The notes: a model not told the origin generated them from the sequence alone. A stretch of 8,341 bases of DNA from Calditrichaceae bacterium (GCA_024763405.1 JANTFQ010000085.1:1-8341); one strand, 5' to 3'; counted from the stretch's first letter, positions 1 through 6,511 are shown. A program made the numbers and translations.

Positions 1-1
1 A

Positions 2-70
2 GCAAAAATTTCATTAGAAGACGGTATTCACGAAACATTATCCTGGTATCAAAAAAACAACTGGCTGTAA
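2..70 (+). CDS. NAD-dependent sugar epimerase/dehydratase, C-terminal end only
   Basis: Only the last 22 codons and the TAA stop are present; the rest lies left of the window. The peptide has a SLEDGIHETLSWYQKN core. This is the usual end of extended short-chain dehydrogenases acting on nucleotide sugars (UDP-glucose 4-epimerase, dTDP-glucose 4,6-dehydratase, UDP-glucuronate decarboxylase), where 'SLEEGL..T..WY' forms the final helix. The catalytic YxxxK and Rossmann motifs are outside the window, so the substrate cannot be assigned. The stop overlaps the ATG of the next gene (TAATG), implying translational coupling and one transcript. The family call rests on a short stretch but the match is characteristic. 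Confidence 0.7.
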   Translation, partial: AKISLEDGIHETLSWYQKNNWL

Positions 71-309
71 TGGCAATTGTAAAATACGATCACGATTCCA
101 ATAAAAAACCTCTCTGGAATGAAATCCTCAATTTCAGCAAGAATAAATATATTACCGCTTTAATACTGGTTTTAATCGGATTGCTGGGCATTATCATTCC
201 GATAATTCCCGGAATCCTGTTATTTGTCATCGCCGTTGCCCTGCTGCGAAAAGGAACAATGCAGAAACTTCGGCGCCGATTTAGATCCAGCCGAAAAGAA
301 AAACCCTGA
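70..309 (+). CDS. Small two-helix membrane protein (PGPGW/DUF454-like)
   Basis: This 79-residue protein has a charged N-terminus (1-26) and a hydrophobic stretch at about 27-60, broken by a P-x-x-P-G turn (P44, P47, G48). It ends in a basic tail rich in Arg and Lys (about 61-78). The layout is a membrane hairpin with both ends probably in the cytoplasm by the positive-inside rule. The 'GLLG-PxxPG-LL...A-ALL' pattern resembles the small integral membrane families PGPGW and DUF454 (YbaN), whose functions are not established. The ATG shares a base with the stop of the preceding epimerase gene, so the two are probably translated together; no other upstream start is needed. A role in the envelope or surface polysaccharides is suggested only by that neighbour. 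No signal peptide or catalytic motif is visible. Confidence 0.72.
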   Translation: MAIVKYDHDSNKKPLWNEILNFSKNKYITALILVLIGLLGIIIPIIPGILLFVIAVALLRKGTMQKLRRRFRSSRKEKP

Positions 310-350
310 TAAAATCCGTAACTATTTTGCTCATTTTTGCTTAAAAAAAA

Positions 351-356
351 AGAGGA
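351..356 (+). promoter_or_regulatory. Ribosome binding site of the beta-helix gene
   Basis: AGAGGA lies 7 bases before the ATG at 364. It decides between that ATG and an in-frame TTG at 337: the site falls inside the reading frame that the TTG would open, and the ATG start puts a clean signal peptide at the N-terminus. Confidence 0.7.
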
Positions 357-363
357 ATTCTCA

Positions 364-2103
364 ATGCAGCACGTTTTAAATAAAATGATACAATTGCTTT
401 TTTTTATACTTTTACCTTCATCCCTTTTGGCCGGCAATTATTTTGTCGCTACCGGCGGCAATAATGCTAATCCGGGTACGGAAGCACAGCCCTGGCTGAC
501 CATTCAGTACGCGGTGGACCATGTAACCGCCGGCGATACGATTCAGGTAAAATCCGGTGTGTTTAACGAGCTGGTCACCTTTAACCAATCGGGCGGCGAG
601 GGAAATTATATTGTTTTGCAGAATGCCGCTGGGGCAGCGCCCGTTATCGACGGTACCGGGCTGGATGCGGCTTCCCAACCCGGCCTGATTAAAATTTTTG
701 ATAAGAATTATATTGTGGTTAAAGGATTCGAGTTACGCAATTTGAGCAGCAGTAACTGGGCGGCGGGCGTCTGGTGCAGCGGCACATCGCATCATATTGA
801 AATCCGTAATAATATCATTCACGATATTGTCGATCCCAATCCGGATGGCGGCTGCCACGGGGTTGCTTTTTATGGAACCAATGCCAATGCGGCCATGCAC
901 GATATTATCTTAGACGGCAACGAAATCTACAGCTTGCAGCTCAAATGGAGCGAAGCCTGCGTCTTTAATGGCAATGTGCGTGATTTTACGGTCAGCCATA
1001 ATGTGATTCACGATGTGGATAATATCGCTTTTGATTTTATCGGATTTGAAGGCGAATGTTCCGGCTGTCCCAACTGGGAAAATCTGGACCGGGCGCGCAA
1101 CGGTCACGTTCATGATAATATCGCTTACAATGTGGATTCCAAAGATAATCCGCCTTACCACGGCGAACGCTCGGCGGACGGGTTTTATGTAGACGGCGGT
1201 ATGGATATTGTTTTTGAGCGCAACCGCGCTTACCAGTGCAATATCGGCTTTGAGGTAACCAGCGAGCACGGCGGCAAAGACGCTTACAATGTGAAGGTGC
1301 GGAATAATTTCATTTATAATAATTACGTAGTTGGGCTTTCCAGCGGCGGATATGATAATACGGTCGGCGCCACCAATAATTGCTATTTCGTCAACAATAG
1401 TTTCTACAATAATCATATTTCCACCCGTCCGGAGGATGACTGGGGCGCGGAAATACTAATCAATTACCATGCCCACAATAATGTGTACGAAAACAACAGC
1501 ATTTACGCGGCGGATAACTATCCCCGCTTTTTAACGGTGGGCACGGACAATAGCGGCAACAGTTTCGATTATAATTTGTATTTTGGAAGCAATGAAGGGG
1601 ACGCGCCGGGCAGCCATTCCGTTTTCGGCGATCCCCTTTACGCCGATGCGGCCAACGGGGATTTGCACGTGCAAAGTGCATCGCCGGTTATAAATAAGGG
1701 GTTTACCCAGGCTGATTCGGTAATGGGAACAACGGACTTTGACAGCAAGGCGCGCCTGGTTGATGATACGGTGGATATTGGCGCGGACGAACAGGACGCC
1801 GCCAGCACGCTGATCGAAAAGACCGGACGTTTGGCAGAATCGTTTCGTTTATCCCAAAACTACCCCAATCCTTTTAATCCCGCCACAACTATCCGCTATA
1901 ATCTGCCTGAGGCGGATGAGGTCCGCTTGACAGTATTCAACACTTTAGGACAAAAAATAAACACACTGGTGAACGCAAGAAAACCAGCCGGGAGCCACGC
2001 GGTTAGTTTTAACGCAGCCGGTCTGGCCGGGGGAATTTATTATTACCGTTTGCAGAGCGCAGACGGCTCCGCTAAAATAAAGAAAATGATTCTGATCAAG
2101 TAA
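364..2103 (+). CDS. Secreted right-handed beta-helix protein with T9SS sorting domain
   Basis: This 579-residue exported protein starts with a signal peptide (1 to about 23, hydrophobic core LLFFILLPSSLLA). A YFVATGG..ANPGTEAQPW.TI entry segment (26-50) follows, as found in DUF1565 and pectate-lyase-like proteins. Next comes a parallel beta-helix with coils repeating an 'NNxIYxx' pattern at about 145-155, 180-191, 208-218, 248-257, 282-292, 310-320, 340-350 and 371-383. Residues 421-476 (FGDPLYADAANGD ... DIGADE) match the 'choice-of-anchor Q' closing segment of such proteins. Residues 493-579 (QNYPNPFNP ... KKMILIK) are a type A sorting domain for type IX secretion, so the product should reach the cell surface or medium. 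The fold suggests polysaccharide binding or cleavage, with overall similarity to polysaccharide lyase family 9, but the expected acidic cluster looks altered (D272 kept, NIGFE at 293-297). Enzymatic activity is therefore uncertain. Seven cysteines lie in the helix. Confidence 0.85.
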   Translation: MQHVLNKMIQLLFFILLPSSLLAGNYFVATGGNNANPGTEAQPWLTIQYAVDHVTAGDTIQVKSGVFNELVTFNQSGGEGNYIVLQNAAGAAPVIDGTGLDAASQPGLIKIFDKNYIVVKGFELRNLSSSNWAAGVWCSGTSHHIEIRNNIIHDIVDPNPDGGCHGVAFYGTNANAAMHDIILDGNEIYSLQLKWSEACVFNGNVRDFTVSHNVIHDVDNIAFDFIGFEGECSGCPNWENLDRARNGHVHDNIAYNVDSKDNPPYHGERSADGFYVDGGMDIVFERNRAYQCNIGFEVTSEHGGKDAYNVKVRNNFIYNNYVVGLSSGGYDNTVGATNNCYFVNNSFYNNHISTRPEDDWGAEILINYHAHNNVYENNSIYAADNYPRFLTVGTDNSGNSFDYNLYFGSNEGDAPGSHSVFGDPLYADAANGDLHVQSASPVINKGFTQADSVMGTTDFDSKARLVDDTVDIGADEQDAASTLIEKTGRLAESFRLSQNYPNPFNPATTIRYNLPEADEVRLTVFNTLGQKINTLVNARKPAGSHAVSFNAAGLAGGIYYYRLQSADGSAKIKKMILIK

Positions 2104-2117
2104 ACCACTAAGTATAA

Positions 2118-2258
2118 AGTGACGGTAAAATCAACGGTTCCGGCGGTGGGGGCTGTATGTTTGTGTATGCTCCGGAGCATCCGCATAAAGTAGCCCGGGC
2201 GATTGAGCGGGAAGGCGGCAGTGCGTATATTATAGAGGCAGCAGGTGGTGTGCAATAG
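2118..2258 (+). pseudogene. C-terminal remnant of a GHMP-family sugar kinase
   Basis: After an in-frame TAA at 2115-2117, an open stretch encodes S followed by 45 residues, ending at TAG (2256-2258). It begins DGKINGSGGGGCMFVYAPE, which is GHMP kinase motif 3 (GxKxxGxGxGGC). It continues with the V-A-R-A-I-E-x-x-G-G-x-A-Y-I helix-strand and a GV ending typical of galactokinase-like and heptose/arabinose kinase-like members. The N-terminal substrate loop and the ATP-binding PxxxGLxSS motif are absent: the preceding 1.7 kb is the beta-helix gene. No suitable start with a ribosome binding site exists; an internal ATG at 2157 would cut motif 3. The surviving frame has no stops or frameshifts, so the truncation is either recent or an assembly junction. 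The nearby epimerase fits a former sugar-phosphorylation pathway. Confidence 0.8.
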
Positions 2259-2274
2259 GTACCGCCTTCATTTT

Positions 2275-2281
2275 AAAGGAG
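2275..2281 (+). promoter_or_regulatory. Ribosome binding site of the HAD phosphatase gene
   Basis: AAAGGAG lies 11 bases before the ATG at 2293. It favours that ATG over an in-frame GTG at 2245, which would lie inside the kinase remnant and add 16 residues ahead of the conserved N-terminal strand. Confidence 0.65.
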
Positions 2282-2292
2282 AAAATTCTGAT

Positions 2293-2937
2293 ATGCGCTT
2301 TAATGCGGTTATTTTTGATCTGGACGGAACGCTGCTGAATACAATAGATGATTTAGCCGATTCCTTTAATTATGCTCTGGCACAGTATCAATTTCCGCAG
2401 CATCCGGTTTCGGCCTATCGTTTTTTTATTGGTGACGGAGCGCATATGGCGATAGAACGTGCTTTACCGCCGGAAGCGCGCAATGCAGAAATTATCGAAC
2501 AGGTTCTGGGAGCATTCAGCGAACATTATGCGCAGAATTATAAGAACAAGACAAAGCCTTATCCCGGAATTACAGAACTCTTAAAGACATTGAAAAACAG
2601 AGCCATTAAAATGGCCGTCCTTTCTAATAAACCTCACGATTTTACCATACAATGTGTACGGGAATATTTTGACGATTATTTTATCCCGGTGCAGGGGGTA
2701 GAATCCCGTTTTGATAAAAAACCGGCACCGGAGTCAACGCACCATATTTTGGAACAATTTAAATTACCGGCAGAGCAGGTCCTTTTTGTGGGGGATACAA
2801 AAACAGATATTCAAACCGCTAAAAATGCGGGATTGAAATCGGCAGGAGTCGTTTGGGGATTCCGGGGGCGGGAGGAACTCCAGCAGGCCGGAGCGGATTT
2901 TATCATCGGGCATCCAAAGGAGTTGCTTACCCTTTAG
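2293..2937 (+). CDS. HAD-superfamily hydrolase, phosphoglycolate phosphatase type
   Basis: This 214-residue cytosolic protein has all four HAD motifs. Motif I is FDLDGT with nucleophile D9 and acid/base D11. Motif II is LSNK with S111, motif III is the Lys of KKPAP (K143), and motif IV is GDTKTD with D168 and D172. A helical C1 cap sits between motifs I and II (about 18-85). Length and layout match the Gph/PGP subgroup, which removes phosphate from 2-phosphoglycolate, though related enzymes act on sugar phosphates, pyrophosphate (PpaX) or nucleotides; sequence alone does not choose between them. The reaction is Mg-dependent and goes through an aspartyl-phosphate. It lies 34 bases after the kinase remnant on the same strand and converges on the radical SAM gene with 11 bases between the stops. 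No intrinsic terminator is evident in that gap. Confidence 0.88.
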   Translation: MRFNAVIFDLDGTLLNTIDDLADSFNYALAQYQFPQHPVSAYRFFIGDGAHMAIERALPPEARNAEIIEQVLGAFSEHYAQNYKNKTKPYPGITELLKTLKNRAIKMAVLSNKPHDFTIQCVREYFDDYFIPVQGVESRFDKKPAPESTHHILEQFKLPAEQVLFVGDTKTDIQTAKNAGLKSAGVVWGFRGREELQQAGADFIIGHPKELLTL

Positions 2938-2948
2938 TTCATCAGGTT

Positions 2949-3962
2949 TTATTCCCAGCGGCCGGCGATTTCCGCCCCGCAGTCCGGGCATTTACCTTCT
3001 AGGATCAAATTTGAAAAAACACTGTGCCAGTCCCGTTCAATCAGCGCAGTACCGCATTCAGGACAAAATGTGGTTTGGCCTTTCGGGTCGTGCACATTAC
3101 CCACATAGCAATATTTTATTCCGGTACTAAGGGCTATTGCGCGGGCACGGGTAAGTGTCTGCGGCGGCGTGGCTTTGTAGTTTTTCATTAAAAAAGAAGG
3201 ATGAAAAGCGGTAAAATGCAGGGGAACCGAGTCGCCGAGAATTTCTAAAATCCAGTTGCACATCTGTTTGATTTCTTCTTCCGAATCATTTTCGCCGGGA
3301 ATAAGCAGGGTGGTCAGTTCCAGCCATACCTCGCTTTCCTGTTTTAGCCAAATTAAAGTATCCAGTACCGGCTGCAAGTGCGCGCCGGTCAGTTTATAGT
3401 AAAATTTTTCACTGAATGCTTTTAGATCAACGTTTGCCGCATCAATATTCTGAAATACTTCTTTACGTGCTTCGGAGGTAATATAACCGTTGGTGACCAT
3501 TACGCTGCGGATATTTTCCTGCCGGGCCAATCGCGCAATATCAATTACATATTCGCCAAAAATAATCGGATCGTTATAGGTGTAGGCAATAGAGGGCAGT
3601 TTGTTTTTTAGGGCCAGTTCCACCACTTGTTCGGGTGTGGCATGCAGCGCCTGCACATCATCCAGCCGGGCTTTGCTCATAGACCAGTTCTGGCAGAATT
3701 TACAGCCGAGGTTACAGCCGGCCGTGCCGAAGCTTAAAATATCTGTTCCGGGCAGGAAATGACTAAGCGGTTTTTTTTCGATAGGGTCAACGGCAAAACC
3801 GGTGGGCCGGCCATATCCCAGTGCATATAAAGTACCGGAAATATTCTTTCGGATATAGCAGAAGCCGGCTTTTCCGTCGCCTATTTTACAATAACGCGGA
3901 CAAAGCGTACAGAGAATTTTATCGTTATTTTGCTTTTGCTGCCATTTGGCTTTGTAATGCAT
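2949..3962 (-). CDS. amrS: AmmeMemoRadiSam system radical SAM enzyme
   Basis: This 337-residue protein carries the radical SAM cluster motif CNLGCKFCQNW (C83, C87, C90), which binds a [4Fe-4S] cluster and cleaves S-adenosylmethionine. The N-terminal segment has the family's extra cysteines C18, C21, C25 and C35 (CTLCPRYC ... GFC). It is followed by the signature DPIEKKPLSHFLPG (59-72). Two C-terminal CxxC pairs (C300/C303, C325/C328) form a zinc-ribbon-like tail ending in GRW. This combination identifies the radical SAM member of the system also containing AMMECR1-like and Memo-like proteins. The native reaction is not settled to my knowledge, and neither partner lies in this window. The ATG at 3962 is preferred; an in-frame TTG at 3977 adds five residues. 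Neither start has a Shine-Dalgarno sequence. The gene is divergent from the small helical protein and convergent with the HAD gene. Confidence 0.92.
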   Translation of the reverse strand: MHYKAKWQQKQNNDKILCTLCPRYCKIGDGKAGFCYIRKNISGTLYALGYGRPTGFAVDPIEKKPLSHFLPGTDILSFGTAGCNLGCKFCQNWSMSKARLDDVQALHATPEQVVELALKNKLPSIAYTYNDPIIFGEYVIDIARLARQENIRSVMVTNGYITSEARKEVFQNIDAANVDLKAFSEKFYYKLTGAHLQPVLDTLIWLKQESEVWLELTTLLIPGENDSEEEIKQMCNWILEILGDSVPLHFTAFHPSFLMKNYKATPPQTLTRARAIALSTGIKYCYVGNVHDPKGQTTFCPECGTALIERDWHSVFSNLILEGKCPDCGAEIAGRWE

Positions 3963-4135
3963 ATCAAAATATTGCAAAATTATTTCATAAATGCAAGATA
4001 ATAGAAACAGAAGGTTAGGGCAGGTCTTTATATAAAACTGTTCATAGGATCATAAAAAGACTCAATTGTTCAAAAAAGGTGCCGAAACGTACAGAAGGGA
4101 AAGTAACGATTTATGTATGAAAAGGATTTAAATAG
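3963..4135. promoter_or_regulatory. Divergent intergenic region, presumed promoters
   Basis: This AT-rich spacer separates divergent genes, so it must hold promoters for both the radical SAM gene (leftward) and the signalling pair (rightward). An ATAATA at 3998-4003 reads TATTAT on the minus strand and could be a -10 element, but no convincing -35 partner stands at the right distance. No operator palindrome or riboswitch fold was recognised. The location is solid; the individual elements are not. Confidence 0.35.
4121..4126 (+). promoter_or_regulatory. Ribosome binding site of the 75-residue protein
   Basis: AAAGGA lies 9 bases before the ATG at 4136. It supports this short frame as a real gene. 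Two nearby ATGs (4113, 4117) are out of frame or stop after three codons. Confidence 0.6.
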
Positions 4136-4363
4136 ATGCCCGTACAATCGAGTCACCAGGAATCTGTACAGGAGTATAAAGAGCTACTGGAAAATTTGCG
4201 TTCCCGCTTAAATGTGCTGAATACGTCTATTTTCCTGCTTGAAGAAAATATCCCGAATTCAAATTTTCGGACGAATAAATATATAAAACAAATAAACCGC
4301 GAAATTAAACGTATTCGGGAGATGATTCTGGAGCATCCCGAGGCAGAACTTAAGAAAGATTAG
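4136..4363 (+). CDS. Small helical protein resembling a histidine-kinase DHp hairpin without the histidine
   Basis: This 75-residue soluble protein is predicted almost wholly helical: a charged first helix (about 7-38), a turn at N41-R45 and a second helix (about 46-66). I do not recognise a named family. Residues 19-64 align almost gap-free with the HisKA dimerisation/phosphotransfer hairpin of the kinase encoded next door. LRSRLNVLNTSIFLLEE (21-37) matches the LRTPLAVL segment and what follows it, and Y49-I64 matches the second helix. Glu19 stands where the phosphoacceptor His (H157 of the neighbour) should be, and Arg24 replaces the usual Pro. It has a good ribosome binding site and ends 32 bases before the hybrid kinase, so the two probably share a transcript. 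A partner or inhibitor of that kinase is an inference; a generic coiled coil is the alternative. Confidence 0.7.
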   Translation: MPVQSSHQESVQEYKELLENLRSRLNVLNTSIFLLEENIPNSNFRTNKYIKQINREIKRIREMILEHPEAELKKD

Positions 4364-4395
4364 TACGTTAAATTTTAGAAAGTGAAAAACCGGAA

Positions 4396-5547
4396 ATGCA
4401 GGGAAATCAAGGCTTAAATATTTTACTGATTGAAGACGAGCTGGAAGTTCGTGAAAGTTATGTTGACATGTTCGGCTTCATAAGTTTAGAGGTCGATACT
4501 GCGGAAAATGGAAAACAGGGCCTGGAAAAATTAGAAACAAAACACTACGATATTATTGTAACCGATTTGAATATGCCGGAAATCGACGGTCTGGAGACGA
4601 TGCGCCGTGTGAAGAAAAAAGATCCGGAAATAGAAGTCATTGTCATTACCGGATTTGCTACCATCGAAAATGCGGTTGGGGCGATGAAACAGGGCGCCTT
4701 TGATTATATTACAAAACCGGTTTCCTTAGAGCATGTCAAAATTGTAATGAATAAATGCATTCAGAAAATTATGGCCCGCAAAGAGAACCAGACATTGCGG
4801 GATACAAACAGTCAGTTACGGGAATTGAACGAACTGAAAGATAAATTTATCACCATCACCAACCATGAACTGCGTACACCGCTGGCGGTTCTACGGGGTT
4901 ATTTCGATTTAATTGAAATGGAACTGGAAGAATCTGAAAACAATGACCTGAATGAATACGCCTCTATCATCAATCATACGATTACCGAAATGATGGATAT
5001 GATTGAAAGCATGCACGATTTATCCAGTTTTAAAAAATATGTCAGCAAACTCGATCGGGCTATTGTGAATATCAATGATATTGTAAATGAAGTGACCAAA
5101 GAAGTACGGGTCCTGTTTGAAAACCGGGATATACAATTTGATATTCAAACGGATGAAAAACCGATTTCTGCCTTTGTGGATAAAAAAATGATTTTTAAAG
5201 CGGTAAGGGAACTGGTTCAGAATGCTTTGAAATATACAAATAAAGGCGGGGAGGTACGCATTTCTTCTCAATCCATACCGGCCCGTAATCAGATATATAT
5301 TTCCGTCAAGGATACCGGAATCGGTATTCCGTTAGATAAACAGGAATTGATTTTCGAACCTTTTTATGAAGTACAGGATGTGCTGCACCATTCCACCTCT
5401 AAAACGGATTTTATGGGTGGAGGCATCGGGGTTGGACTCTCACTTACAAAAGAGATAATAGAATCGAATGGCGGGGAACTGGTGGTAGAGAGTCAACCGG
5501 AAAAGGGCAGTATTTTTACAATAATCCTTCCGCTTGCCGAGATTTAA
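4396..5547 (+). CDS. Hybrid response regulator-histidine kinase (REC-HisKA-HATPase)
   Basis: This 383-residue cytosolic signalling protein starts with a receiver domain (about 7-122), with acidic pocket E13/D14, phosphoacceptor D57 (VTDLNMPEIDG), T85 and K107 (TKP). A short coiled linker (125-150) leads to the HisKA hairpin (about 148-212), with phosphoacceptor H157 in NHELRTPLAVL. The ATP-binding domain (about 260-381) has the N box N276 (ELVQNALKYT), G1 DTGIG (306-310), F box FEPF (320-323) and G2 GGGIGVGLSL (341-350). All catalytic residues are present. There is no membrane segment, PAS/GAF sensor or DNA-binding output. The receiver is therefore probably the input, phosphorylated by another kinase, and H157 passes phosphate on or acts as a phosphatase. 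The start is the first ATG, just before the first receiver strand (NILLIEDE); its ribosome binding site is weak. It follows the DHp-like small gene and no cognate regulator is adjacent. Confidence 0.92.
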   Translation: MQGNQGLNILLIEDELEVRESYVDMFGFISLEVDTAENGKQGLEKLETKHYDIIVTDLNMPEIDGLETMRRVKKKDPEIEVIVITGFATIENAVGAMKQGAFDYITKPVSLEHVKIVMNKCIQKIMARKENQTLRDTNSQLRELNELKDKFITITNHELRTPLAVLRGYFDLIEMELEESENNDLNEYASIINHTITEMMDMIESMHDLSSFKKYVSKLDRAIVNINDIVNEVTKEVRVLFENRDIQFDIQTDEKPISAFVDKKMIFKAVRELVQNALKYTNKGGEVRISSQSIPARNQIYISVKDTGIGIPLDKQELIFEPFYEVQDVLHHSTSKTDFMGGGIGVGLSLTKEIIESNGGELVVESQPEKGSIFTIILPLAEI

Positions 5548-5576
5548 AATTGACTGCGTCGATTTATAATGTCTCC

Positions 5577-5595
5577 GCATTGATACCGTCAATGC
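5577..5595. terminator. Small hairpin between convergent genes
   Basis: A perfect 7-bp inverted repeat, GCATTGA / TCAATGC, with a 5-base loop (TACCG) sits between the stop of the hybrid kinase (5547) and the stop of the PfkB kinase (5609). Neither strand has a proper U-tract after it (AGTCCAAAAAG on plus, GGAGACATTATAA on minus). It is therefore not a textbook intrinsic terminator. Its position suggests a weak two-way transcription stop or RNA 3'-end structure. Confidence 0.35.
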
Positions 5596-5608
5596 AGTCC
5601 AAAAAGAA

Positions 5609-6511
5609 TTAAAACCTTGTTAATGCTTTAAATTCATTAAACCGCTCATCCAATGCTTCGTTGGTCAGAGCTTTTAACTTATCGAAACTAAAATCTTCCA
5701 CATTAAATGAAGCGACAGCGCTTCCATACACCAGTGCCTTTTTTAAGGTTCCCAACCGTAAATTGCCTGTTTTAGCGATATAACCCAGAAAGCCACCGGC
5801 AAAACTATCGCCCGCGCCGGTGGGATCGATTACCTTGTCCAACGGGTAAGCGGGAACAAAAAAGAAAGCACCCTTATGATACAGAACCGCGCCGTGTTCG
5901 CCCTTTTTGACAATCAGTGTTTTTGGCTTTCCGATGGAACTAACTTTTTTTATGGCGGTAATCAGGTTCTGCTCGTCACTTAATTCGCGGGCTTCTTCAT
6001 CGTTTAAAATTAAAATATCACAGTGTTTCACCACTTCGTCCAGCATGGCGCGTTTTCCGCTGATCCAAAAATTCATCGTATCCAGCACGACCAGTTTCGG
6101 CTTTTTGATCTGTTCTAAAACCTGCAATTGTAAAGTGGGATCGATATTGGCGAGAAATACGTAATCGGCGTTTCGGTATTGCACCGGAATTTTCGGCTGA
6201 AAGCTTTCGAATACATTTAAATAGGTAAAAAGGGTATCCCGCTTGTTTAAATCTTTATGGTAGCGCCCGCCCCAGCGAAAGGTGCTGCCGCTTTCCACAT
6301 AAAGCCCGTCCAGATTAACGCCACGCTTTTTCAGAAACGAAATTTTTGAAGCGTCAAAATCAGAACCAACCACGCCGACTACATTTACCGGACAGAATAA
6401 ACTGGCGGCCGCGCTGAAATACAGAGCGGAACCGCCCAGTGAATCGTCGGCGTTTCCGTAAGGTGTTTCAACCGTATCATACGCAATGGACCCAACTACT
6501 AAAACGCTCAT
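5609..6511 (-). CDS. PfkB-family carbohydrate/nucleoside kinase
   Basis: This 300-residue cytosolic kinase of the ribokinase superfamily transfers phosphate from ATP to a sugar or nucleoside hydroxyl. The N-terminal strand is MSVLVVGSIAYDTVETPYG, with D12 in the usual substrate-binding place. The first glycine signature, LGGSALYF, is at about 25-32. The second signature, DPTGAGDSFAGGF, begins at D229, with the GAGD anion hole at 232-235 and catalytic base D235. Length is normal. The subgroup with 'VGS.A.D.VETP.G..' is usually annotated only as sugar kinase or adenosine kinase-like; the substrate cannot be told from sequence. I chose the ATG at 6511 over one four codons upstream (6523) because GGAG precedes it by 6 bases and family members start at this point. 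It follows argS by 23 bases on the same strand and is probably cotranscribed with rsfS-argS. Confidence 0.88.
   Translation of the reverse strand: MSVLVVGSIAYDTVETPYGNADDSLGGSALYFSAAASLFCPVNVVGVVGSDFDASKISFLKKRGVNLDGLYVESGSTFRWGGRYHKDLNKRDTLFTYLNVFESFQPKIPVQYRNADYVFLANIDPTLQLQVLEQIKKPKLVVLDTMNFWISGKRAMLDEVVKHCDILILNDEEARELSDEQNLITAIKKVSSIGKPKTLIVKKGEHGAVLYHKGAFFFVPAYPLDKVIDPTGAGDSFAGGFLGYIAKTGNLRLGTLKKALVYGSAVASFNVEDFSFDKLKALTNEALDERFNEFKALTRF

Noticed and set aside
145..300. Whether the 79-residue frame is only a shadow, since a 115-codon minus-strand frame overlaps it
   Set aside because: The plus-strand frame has the TAATG coupling and a clean membrane hairpin with a basic tail. The minus-strand frame has neither and would also run across the start of the beta-helix gene.
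910..1416. Long open frame (168 codons) on the minus strand inside the beta-helix gene
   Set aside because: It is low-complexity (Ile/Val/Ala-rich), mirroring the Asn/Asp-rich repeats of the plus-strand protein, with no ribosome binding site or family resemblance. It is a shadow of the real gene.
364..2103. Insertion-sequence or transposon boundaries around the beta-helix gene
   Set aside because: I looked for terminal inverted repeats and target-site duplications near 310-363 and 2104-2120 and saw none, and no transposase is present.
2157..2258. Possible 33-codon small gene starting at an ATG inside the kinase remnant
   Set aside because: The upstream GGTGGGGG that looks like a ribosome binding site is just the glycine codons of GHMP motif 3, and the start would split that motif. 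It is more simply part of a gene fragment.
2764..2991. Minus-strand open frame across the HAD/radical SAM convergence
   Set aside because: It overlaps the well-supported coding regions of both genes and shows no recognisable protein motif.
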